From the NCBI RefSeq assembly GCF_932526225.1, contig NC_064036.1:20296953-20360952 (forward strand): a stretch of 64,000 bases of DNA, written 5' to 3'. The notes under the pieces are model-generated. The model saw nothing but the letters and a program-made list of their open reading frames with translations. It had not been told where the DNA came from and searched no databases. Within the stretch, counting starts at the first letter, position 1, and every line of letters begins with the position of its first letter. The translations under genes and the position numbers were made by a program. The stretch comes from Nematostella vectensis (Eukaryota > Cnidaria > Anthozoa > Actiniaria > Edwardsiidae). Shown here one piece after another: positions 1-9,222 of this stretch.

Positions 1-1160
1 CTGTGCGCCCAGAATAAGCACAAACAAACGCGCTTAAATCAGTTATCTGAAACAGTGCAGTTTAAACCAACCATTGTATTTAAAATTAGTTAAAAGGGGA
101 CCGCTTGAAAAGCTTGACCTTAATCACTTAATCCCAAAAGTTTCTTATTTTTTTGTGCGTATTTGTATCAAGCTAATGTTCTATCCATATCATCAAAAAT
201 AGGGGCGCGCAGTTCATCAAGTTGTTACATCAGCAAAGCGTTAACTAACCTGATAGTTTCATCCCTCCTTCATCGCCTAGCAACAGCGCGACAATTTTAA
301 AGTGCAGTGGTTAGTAGTGTTAATATTCTTTTAGTTTCTATTTAGTTGCATTTTCAGTTTAGTCATAGGCTTTTAAAAATAGCATACAGACTTGTAGACA
401 GGTTTGCTGAGTATGGTGTCTAGGAAAATGACTTAAATCTGGCGGGTTTTCATTAAAGAAAACCATTGTTTGGCGCCTATCAGAGGTTACAAGGTTTTGG
501 TTTTATTTCTTTTAGTTTGATTGCGTAACCCGAATAGGTGCGGGCGCTCACAAAGGTACCGAGTATGTACCTTTGGGAGCGCCGGTCAAGTACGCTAGAT
601 CCTCGAGCATGATGGGTTACGGGACAACTATTTGTTACTGACTTCTGTATAAATCTACTCAGGCTTTGACTTACCATTGAATATCTGTTTGGTAACATAG
701 TTCTCGAAGTCTACCATGTGGTCCAAGCTTTTCTCGAACTGCTTTGGCTGAAGCGAAAGACAGATTCTCCTTAACTTGACAATTTACTACTCCTGCATAT
801 GACTAGCTAGAACAAGACAGAACAAATTGGCGCGAAAACTTTGGGTTCTAAACCAATCAGCACACGGGACTTAATGCAACTTATCAGCGCTCTCGACCAA
901 TCAGCACCAAGAGGACCAATGCAACTTACTGGCTGGCTGACGAGCCACTCGACGAGATTTTTCATTTTATCCTGAAATGGCAAAGTCAATAAAATGGCAA
1001 AGTCAATATAACAAGCATCAGCCTCCAAAGACATCAAGGAAATTCACCAGGCAAATATAAAAAGTTAATGTGAAACCTCGGACCATTTTTGTTTTCAATT
1101 TGACTATAAATATTATCTTTTTTGTTATAGCTCATTATAGAGGAGCTAGCGCGTAGCCAC
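1..1160. other. No gene recognised
   Basis: I see no supportable coding exon, RNA gene or mobile element here. Short open frames exist but lack splice context, composition or motifs that would make them credible. Confidence 0.5.
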
Positions 1161-1162
1161 AT

Positions 1163-1213
1163 AGGTATAGAGAAATGGTCTAGGCCCCAAAGGTATAGAG
1201 AAATGGTCTAGGC
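1163..1213. repeat. Short direct duplication, 23 bp x2
   Basis: The 23-bp block beginning AGGTATAGAGAAATGG occurs at 1163-1185 and again at 1191-1213, separated by 5 bases. It looks like a local slippage or repair duplication. Confidence 0.85.
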
Positions 1214-1233
1214 GACTCAGTTTTGGTGGTCAA

Positions 1234-1255
1234 TGACGTCATTTTCGTGACGTCA
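1234..1255. promoter_or_regulatory. Pair of palindromic CRE sites
   Basis: Two perfect TGACGTCA palindromes lie at 1234-1241 and 1248-1255, 14 bp start to start. TGACGTCA is the full CREB/ATF element. Two copies this close suggest a real regulatory module, but no adjacent first exon could be assigned with confidence. A third full CRE occurs near 23.36 kb inside a BDP1 intron. Confidence 0.5.
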
Positions 1256-2704
1256 TTTCCGTCACAAGCCCCAGCCGCTATCTGCCCCTCGCCCCAGGCC
1301 TCCAGAGCGTATTCCTGCCCTAAAAAAACCCCACAAAACCCGACTGCGAACAAGCTGAAAATTGTCAAAAAGAAGTACTATTAAAAAGATTCATTCTTAG
1401 AGATGTTAACCACGAAAATGACCTTTCTAGTTATGTCTAAAAAGCGTGGTATTAAATGATTTTTAAAGTTTTAAAAGAGTAGAGTCCTCGAGTCAAGTCA
1501 GCTGGAATATAAGAAAGGCACAAAGATAGAGACAAATGCTCCTATGGTTTGTTGTTGAGCTGGCGGACGCAGGTAAGTTGGCATAGTGTTTTAAAGTACC
1601 GTATTTAGGTACTAGCGAAACGAGCTGTCGGAGTTTTTTTGTTTTCAAACTTTGATCACCTTTTTATTGTTTAAGTTAATTAATACCCCAGGCTGAGGGA
1701 ATACGCATACTTGTAAGAGGCTGTATTTATTAAGTTCTCTATAATCCGCCATTAGTGCCATTCACCAATATAGGAAAATAATAACGATTCATGAATAAAA
1801 TGAATACTGTATAATAGAGATAAAACCAGTCATTCATTCAATGAATGTGACCAAATTCTCATAAATATGAACAGAAAGAAATAGAAAGAAATTGAGAACT
1901 GGTTTCCTAAAACCCTAAGTATTAGTTATTAGTGAATTTGAAAACACTTAAATCGACTATGCGCTATTTTAAAATTTAAATTAAATGTCTTTGAAATCTG
2001 GTTTGATTCTAGAAATAGGTGCATATATAGACTAGAACTAGAACCTTGAGGATCTGTTATTACCTAAAAATTGTGCCTTATTGAAAATTATGTTTCATTT
2101 TTTTCCAATATACAGTACCACCTGACAATACTTTGCATAACCCTCAGTACCTCAATGTTTTCTTACAAAAACCTCAAAACGTTTTGTTTTCTCAACTGTC
2201 ACATATCTCCATAATTATGTTATTTGGCCTCAAAGTAAAATTTAGATTTCACATTTAGGTTTTTTGTAGAGGAGCAATTTGCTCAAAAGCTATACTTTTT
2301 TCCCTTCTACTGCTTTCCCTTTAAAAGCCTTATCAACCTCTGGCTCATCAGCTTATAAATCTAATAAAACAGCAGAGTTCATACATCCATTCTCTGTTAT
2401 GGATACCATTTTAGGAAATTTAATGTTTTTTTATTTTCAGGTTTATAAAATTAGGTTATGTATGAATTTTTTATCCTCAGGAAATTTTACAGTTTTCTAC
2501 AAACGTTTTCAGGTTAATCTCAGCCAAGATTGTGAAAACAAGCTGCAGACTCGAAGGCATGACCCAGGGAGGGATGTACATAAGGTATTAATGTAGCTCA
2601 CCAAAAATAAACAAAAGTAATAAAAAGAATAAATAAAAAGTTTTACAAATGGAAAAATTGTTAAAAAAATAGTAGATACCTGCATACAATAACTTTTTTC
2701 CAAG

Positions 2705-2782
2705 TTAGCCTGACAGGTTCTTGTATAATATTAGCCTGACAGGTTCTTGTATAATGTTAGCCTGACAGGTTCTTGTATAATG
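2705..2782. repeat. 26-bp tandem repeat x3
   Basis: Three head-to-tail copies of a 26-bp unit beginning TTAGCCTGACAGGTTCTTG, at 2705, 2731 and 2757, nearly identical. Part of the unit resembles the interior of the MITE at 45.36-45.65 kb (TTAGCCTAAACAGGTT), so it may be a relic of that family. Confidence 0.85.
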
Positions 2783-3306
2783 TGTGCTTTAAGACATTAA
2801 GGCTATTTGGGTTCATAAATAGGCTCTTGATTTTATATGAAGATATTATAACAATGACTGGTAGAGTAATTGATGTAGATTAGTTAATTATAACATAAAT
2901 AGGTCTCCTTTATTTTCCAGAAGATCATATTTAGAATATTTTGTGGTGTTTATTTATTGTTTTAAATTTTGAAGATAATAGAAAAGCACCCATTTTTCTG
3001 TGAGGAACTTCTGTGAGGTTCTAATTTTGTAATAAATATTTCCTCCCTTCAAACCCAATGAAAGCATAGATGTATTTTGCTTAGTTATTTTGCTGTATCA
3101 GTTATCTATATACAATGATACATAACAACTCCCTTTTCTCTATAGTTAGTTAATGATATCCTGAGTATTGTCAATAAATACCTACTAACGTTAGTGTGCC
3201 TTTTTGTAGGGGGGATACATACACGTGTATGTAGAATGTTGTTTAAGACCTTTGTTTTTATATCTTTGTTCGTAAATTATGGTCTTCAGGGGGAAGGGAA
3301 GAAATG

Positions 3307-3345
3307 CTGGCTCCGCTTTTAGGCAGTGCCTAAATCTATATATTA
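3307..3345. repeat. Dispersed 39-bp element, copy 1
   Basis: A 39-bp stretch matches 52796-52834 with a single difference. Its core TAGGCAGTGCCTA is an odd-length palindrome. High identity between copies about 49 kb apart suggests a recent or constrained dispersed repeat; no longer flanking homology was seen. Confidence 0.75.
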
Positions 3346-3757
3346 ATTATTGTAATTTGGTTGTTGTTGTTTTACGGAGGGCCACAAGCTTGTAAGTGTA
3401 TCGCACTTTTAAGTGTTACCCACTTAAAATAAGGATACTGCTAATGCTGCTTCTTTTGTTACGTTAGAAATGCTAATCGGGTTGCGGCTAAATCATGAAT
3501 ACTCTGAGGGCCACGGTGTACTCGACAACCCGCCAATATAGGAGAGGCTAGCTAGCCTGGAATACATCACAGGAATCTTTATGGTTCTCTTGGTTACACG
3601 CTCGGAAAAATCATAGAGATTCGATCCTTGAGCGCGGGCCACGGGAAAGTTAAAATCGCAGGCGCAAACTAGACGCGTAACTGATTACGCGGTACCTTTA
3701 AAGGGAGTCATCATTTTTCCATTTGGAAAGCATTAAATAACTCGAGGTCTTACTCAC

Positions 3758-3840
3758 GTCTTTTGGGCTTCGTTTCTCTTCAATTTTTTCTTTCTCTTCT
3801 TCTTGGGGAGAGTTTATTGCGCTAAACAGGTTTTCTAGCT
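3758..3840 (-). CDS. Prohormone-like gene, exon 3
   Basis: 83 nt between acceptor GTGTTTTAG and donor GAC|GTGAGT. It encodes 27 residues beginning LENLFSAINSPQEEE and ending EEKRSPKD. Its first two bases complete a Glu codon left in phase 1 by exon 2. The KR near the end is a plausible processing site. Confidence 0.65.
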
Positions 3841-6679
3841 CTAAAACACAAACGGACATATAACAAACGATATCACATATTCAGAGAAGGCAAAGGGAGT
3901 CTGATGCACGAAAAGCAGTCAATGGTAAGAGAGAAGAAGAAGAGATAAAAGGTTATTGTCTTCAGTTAGTTTGATGACTTATCTGTTCTTTTTAATCGAT
4001 CGCTCGGGGAGTGGTGGTCGGGTATGAGAGAGGTAACGAAAATGGTGGAGAGGGCGGGGAGGGGGGGGGGGTGGTTGGCAGGAAGAAGGCAGATTTATGA
4101 AAAGGATGCTACCTGCACGATCAGCGTCGGATATCTTGGAATCTCCCTTCCAATCGTCACGAATGATAAAACCTTTAGTAAAAGGGAAAAAATCAACCTG
4201 TATCCTGCATTTATTCTCGCCTAATATGTGATGTGGTTATTATTTAATTGTGTAGATGTATGATTTTTCTACAACTACTTCTGACAATCAAGTGGGTATC
4301 ACATGACAGTACCTTTGTTATCGGCGCCTTTATCATCGTAAGATCTCTTTTGCTCTGTGGAAACAGGAAAATTGTTTGAAATCGGAGAGTGGAAGTGTTT
4401 TTATGACTTAAATATCTTACCGGATTTTGTTTTGCCAGAGCGCGACAAAAGAGCTTGAAAGAACTCGTCTGTGGCAAAAACAACACGGATGAGCTACAGG
4501 CGACGAGGACACGATCAAACACGACACGGATAACGACACGGAAAAGCTACAAGCGACGAGGGCACGATCAAACAAGACACGGATAAGCTACAGACGACGA
4601 AGATCAAACACAAAGCGGCCTCACCTTCCTCCGCAGCTCTTCTTTTTCTTTGGAATTTTTCTAAAAAAAAAGGGGAGGAAGCCGTGGGACCTCGAGAAAT
4701 TTCCGAGGTGTAAAGGGGGAGGGGGGGGGGCTTCGAAAGTGTATGGATTTTAAAAAGGGTGGTCACTTATTTCTTTGGGTGCCTATGTCTTTTATTTAAA
4801 ATTAGTAAGAAAACTTTCTAATGCTATAAGCGCTCATTTTTCGTCATCGAAAAGCCTTTTTGCATCATATATATCATCTGTGCCTTCACCGAATCAATAT
4901 TTCAGCAGATTTTTCCCGTCCACTTTCTGACCACCTTGCAGCTAATCTCTTGCTCGCGTTCCTTCGACATTGTCGTTTGCGTTCCTTCCTTTGCTCCTTC
5001 TTTCTTCGGTTTTCTGGACGGGTGGGGGATAGGGAGGGGCACCGAAAATATGGGGGAAGCATAAGGAGGGGGGACGTAAGAAGTTTACTTTCATAAAAAT
5101 CCTCCCCCACCCCCTCGGGAAAATAAATGAACTTTCCCTGAGTACAAAAGTTGAACAGAATCTACAATAATAAACCAGAACAGCAAATCATTTTGTTATT
5201 ATTTGTAAATATTTAGTTTTCCCTGTTATTCTGATACTCTTTCTAGGGGTTTGAGTCCTTTGTTTTTGTAAGGTGCAGAGCAAACTAGCCAGCACCCAGC
5301 CAGCTGTGATCAGGAAGGGGAAAATGTTTGCGCGCGCGAGAGAGCGCGGTGCGGCAGGTTGTCGCGCGTGAGAGGCTTACCATCGGATGACCGCTTCTTG
5401 TGCACTCTTTTATGTCTTGCTGGCTCCTCCTCCTCCAAGTCTGAGCGTAAAACACGAATCAGAGTCTTTTCTGAGTCGTCTTTAAGCGAGTGTCGGAAAT
5501 CTAATGGAAAAAGGTTAAAAATATTTGATGAATGTTTTTTGCGACACTTTAAATAATTCTCGAATCAACAAATCAATACCGTTTATGGAGATGAAAGTCT
5601 CAACACGGCAAGATAAGTCACTAATAATATAAGTCACACTTCTCCTATCTTCTTTCGTTGGTAATACTGAAAAAAGAGCTTAGCACAATATACTGAAAAC
5701 TTTAATAGTAGAATTTTTTCTTTCTAGAACAATATCTGGCTTTGCGAGTTTATACTCAGTATAGCCCTCTATTATCTACGCTCTCTTGTTTGTGGAGTGT
5801 TAAACAATTCATTCAATAGTTTAAACATAGACAAACATAAACTTTTAGTTTACTGGAGCGAGTGACGCGACGTGCTTAACCTATGATTTTAGCTATATTT
5901 TTGATGCACGAGTTTATTTCTAATCTTACTTCCCCTTCTTTACCGAGTGTTCCCCTTTTCATTCTTTTTTGTACCATAAATCGGCGAAATAGAGCACATT
6001 ACGAAAAACAAGCAGTAAGGACTTGTTAGAGTGAGCGTTATCATTCCGTTTGATTTACTTGCTCAAAATATAACATTGTCAGTCTTCATCTGAAACAAAA
6101 TGATAAAAATAAAACATTTATACCCTTTTTTGGTAACTAAGGTCATAAGATCACCACTGATGACTGCAAATGGGTGTGATCTCAGTTTTTTTTTGCGCTT
6201 TGGTCGCCATATAGACGCGCTAACAACCTTGATTTCTGTTATAACAAATAAAACACTAAAGTACAATTAAAAAGCAATATAAACGGCTCAATTGTAGGGA
6301 GAGTCCTTATTTTTTTTATACATTTAGCGTTTGACATTTGTGATTATTCACGCATATACACTTAACAGGTAACTAGGCGGCCGATCACCGCAAAACTAAG
6401 ACTCGCCGCACATTTCCAACCAACTCCATATTACTATACGAAACACACGGTGCCACATACAGAAGTATTACAGTGATATGCGGTGGAACAGACAAGTTCG
6501 ATGCGAGATTTAGATTTGAGATGAAAGTAGTGCGATTAGCTCATCGTCCTTAAGGGACTCGCGTTGTTTCGCACTACTAACTTGCTAAATACTAACTTAT
6601 ATTACTTACGATCAGAAGGCCTTGCGAAGCACACAGCTCCCAAAAACCCTAGGGCTAAAATGCCCAGCAACAAACGCAT
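3758..6679 (-). CDS. Secreted prohormone-like precursor (3 exons seen, last exon unresolved)
   Basis: Three minus-strand exons join in consistent phase: 6610-6679, 5381-5500 and 3758-3840. The start is the ATG at 6679, which opens a signal peptide (MRLLLGILALGFLGAVCFA, likely cut before RPSD). Next come a polar, acidic linker and basic clusters (RHKR, VHKKR, EEKR) of the kind prohormone convertases cleave. Exon 3 ends in phase 0 at a GTGAGT donor. The terminal exon is uncertain: acceptors near 3559, 1510 and 1334 each give only a few residues before a stop; the one near 1334 would end in Gly-Arg, a possible amidation signal. I do not recognise the family. The exons are well supported; the hormone role is inference from architecture. 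Confidence 0.62.
4488..4612. repeat. Degenerate ~40-50 bp tandem repeat
   Basis: About three imperfect copies of a unit containing GCTACARGCGACGA, CACGATCAAACA and GACACGGATAA. It lies in the intron between exons 2 and 3 of the prohormone-like gene. Confidence 0.65.
5381..5500 (-). CDS. Prohormone-like gene, exon 2
   Basis: 120 nt between acceptor TTTTTCCATTAG and donor GATG|GTAAGC. It is open only in the phase set by exon 1 (phase 1 in, phase 1 out); the other two frames contain stops. The 39 residues start FRHSLKDDSEKTLIRVLRSD and end in ARHKRVHKKRSSD, with an EEEE run between. Confidence 0.7.
6610..6679 (-). CDS. Prohormone-like gene, exon 1 (signal peptide)
   Basis: ATG at 6679 followed by 23 codons: basic n-region (MR), leucine-rich core, and a CFA|RP cleavage site of the Ala-X-Ala type. 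It ends GATC|GTAAGT, a near-consensus donor. CCAAT-type ATTGG motifs upstream (about 6.79 and 6.87 kb) could belong to the promoter. Confidence 0.68.
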
Positions 6680-7546
6680 AGTACAATTTGTATAAAAAAA
6701 CCTATTACTCGAGGAACTACATAAAAATTCGGGCTTCAGCCATCAGAGGTGCTCCTTCGGATACCAGTCGAGTGCATGCTGTGATTTGATTGGTCCAAAC
6801 ACCAGGAAACCGATTTGTTTATCAATATTGACGAGTCAGAACTGCGGTGGGAGACAGGTACTGAACGCTGATTGGTCAGCATCAATGATGTAATCAAGTC
6901 AAGCAGTAAATATGACGTGATCGGCTGCTAATCCGGGATTGTCGATTTTCTTCTGTTTTGAATTTTCACCGTTCAAAACGGGAATGTCCCGATTCTTGAG
7001 TTCTAGTAAAAAGAGAATGGTAGAATTTTCTGTGAAAGGGAAAATCAATATAAGCAGCATCGACCAGGGGCCATAAATGCTAGCTATTTTGAAACATGTG
7101 CTTTCATAGCAACAAATCACGTGTGCTTTTGTTATTTGATCTTTTTAATGGAAAATCGACATTGTATTAATATTATTTATTTAACTTTTAAAGAATACCG
7201 TTCAAACGAAGGTTTCCGGATGATTTCAACGAAAATTTGTGCTTTTCCTGCTTTGACCAACATTTGTTTCTATTCTACAGGTGTTTGTTTGTCACGGAAA
7301 TAACCACCTGTATTACAAGAAATCACGTGCACTTTCCGGCGGAAGTGGGATTCACATAGCGCACACATCGCACTTTTTGACGTCGCTGCTCTTGATTTTA
7401 CGCACGAAGAAGTGAATATTCATATTGTTTGATTCTCATGCTAGGCTTGAGACATTAAGGTATATACTGCAAATCGTGGGTAATCTGGAGGTCTCTTCTC
7501 GTGCACTTGACAGGTTAATATTTCCAAAGGATTCGGAGTGTATCTA

Positions 7547-7931
7547 CGCTTAATGTAACGCTAACGCTTGATATTATACAATTTGCCGCTTAATGTAATA
7601 CTAACGCTGTGAACAAATCAACGCTTAATGTAATACTAACGCTGTAAACAAATCAACGCTTAATGTAATAAATTAATTGTGTTTATAAAAAAGACCAAAC
7701 AGCGACGTTTCTGGATCCAAAGTGGAGGCAGTTCTCCGTGGAGGAAATGACAATTAATAAAATGAAGGACAAAAACAGAAGCGTGATTTTGACAACTTTT
7801 CGGACTTTATTGAGTCCCTCTGAAGTCCGAAACGTTGGCAAAATCTCGCTTCTGTTTTTAACCTTCATTTTATGTTTGGGTTTGAATAAAACTACAACCA
7901 AACTTGTTGCGGCAGTTATTACATTAAGCGG
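7547..7931. mobile_element. Foldback element with inverted arms and reiterated termini
   Basis: Arms at about 7756-7810 and 7819-7873 are inverted copies of one another with few mismatches (for example AAAACAGAAGCG against CGCTTCTGTTTTT). The outer sequence CGCTTAATGTAATAA (7657-7672) recurs inverted at 7916-7930. On the left the same motif is repeated at 7547, 7587, 7622 and 7657 (spacing 40, 35, 35 bp). Inverted arms with terminally reiterated motifs fit a non-autonomous foldback/MITE-type element. No transposase is present. Confidence 0.75.
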
Positions 7932-8355
7932 TGATACACACGTTACAAATTAAAAAATTAAGGCAGTCCTTGTGATTTAATTTCAATCTGAATGTTCTAC
8001 TTTTTAAATATAGGATTTCCATACACATATACATCATATTAAACACCTCTATTACTGCTCTTGAAAACTACTAGCGAGAGAATGATAAATACCTTGTTGT
8101 GGAATATTTACAATAATTTGAATAACTATACGTTTCAGAATCGCTAACAGAAACAGACCCAAGGCTAGGGAAGAAGTTTAAACTGGCCCATCACAGGACG
8201 GAGACGTGAATATTGAATATAGAACGTGAACAAGAATATAAATGGTAGATACGTCAGAAAGGCCAAGCAAGGCCGCGCATTCGCTACAACCCCTGCATCC
8301 CTACACTGGGCGTCAGAGGCCCTGCTTGTTTTACTCATTTTACTAAGAGGTACAG
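7932..8355. other. BDP1 downstream flank, no further gene seen
   Basis: AT-rich sequence after the BDP1 stop codon in transcript direction. It probably contains the 3' UTR end, but I could not pick a convincing poly(A) site. Confidence 0.35.
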
Positions 8356-8641
8356 CCATCAACAATTAGTGGCTGAATCAGAGTTCTTTGTTGTGCGGAT
8401 AAAGTCATCAACCATTAGTGGCTGAATCAGAGTTCTTTGTTGTGCGGATATAGTTATCAACAATTAGTGGTTGAATCAGAGTTCTTTGTTGTGCGGATAT
8501 AGTTATCAACAATTAGTGGTTGAATCAGAGTTCTTTGTTGTGCGGATAAAGTCATCAACCATTAGTGGTTGAATCAGAGTTCTTTGTTGTCGGATAAAGT
8601 CATCAACCATTAGTGGCTGAATCAGAGTTCCTTGTTGTGCG
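8356..8641. repeat. 49-bp minisatellite spanning the BDP1 stop codon
   Basis: Six tandem copies with starts near 8357, 8406, 8455, 8504, 8553 and 8601, unit 49 bp (one copy 48). On the minus strand the unit contains the last codons and stop of BDP1 (Asn-Ser-Asp-Ser-Ala-Thr-Asn-Gly-stop). The real reading frame enters the first copy and stops there; the other copies lie in the presumed 3' UTR. The array therefore multiplies the end of the coding sequence. Confidence 0.88.
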
Positions 8642-9222
8642 CCGTGAGACGCGCGTGTTCGCTGTCGGGACTATTTTCCTTCTCAATGTGCTCGACCGTT
8701 GTTGTGCTCCTTTACGGTTCTGCGCTGGTGTTTGCTGTTGACTTTTGGCCGCGCCTGCAATTTGAGCACTCCTGCGGTTTAACGCGTCCTCTTTTAGTGG
8801 CGTTTTGCGAGTCTTTAACTCCGGTAGACTTTCAGGGCTGAATGCGCCCTGTGTGCTCTGGCGATTGTGTACGCCTTCCTTTAGCGATGATTTGTTGCGA
8901 ATCTCCAGCTCTGGGCTTTCATGGCCCTCTTTTTGTGGAAGTTCGCGACTAGACGCGTCCATTTCATGCGACTCATTGCGGTTGTACGCGTCTTCTGCCT
9001 TGCTTTTTGAGGTTTGCTCCTCCGTTTGATGGGGGTTGGCTGCACATTGAGAAATGGACCCACCTTGAGGAATGGACGCGTCTGATTCGCGTATTTCGGT
9101 GTTGCCAATAGTAGATGTCTGTGGCTCTATCTCACTGAGCACACTTATAAGATCCGAGTCTTCTTGTTCGTCTGTCTCGTCAACCCCAGCAAACTGCGCA
9201 ATGTCTATTGGCTGGCGTGTCT
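8603..9222 (-). CDS. BDP1: BDP1 exon 11 (last coding exon, C-terminal tail)
   Basis: Acceptor TCTTTTCTCTCAG, then 620 nt to the stop at 8603. Its first two bases complete Gln with the C left by exon 10. It opens TRQPIDIAQFAG, the expected continuation after the SANT helix, and is then acidic and Ser/Gln/Arg-rich with loose internal repeats (LKEGVHNRQSTQ, LKEDALNRRSAQ). A Met 16 nt before the acceptor makes it look like a stand-alone ORF, but phase and homology show it is an internal continuation. Confidence 0.9.

Noticed and set aside
1536-2584. Plus-strand exons: ATG at 1536 with donor GCAG|GTAAGT, and 2513-2584 between CAG and AAG|GTATTA
   Set aside because: The phases do not fit: joining them gives an immediate stop. 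A noncoding transcript is possible but unsupported.
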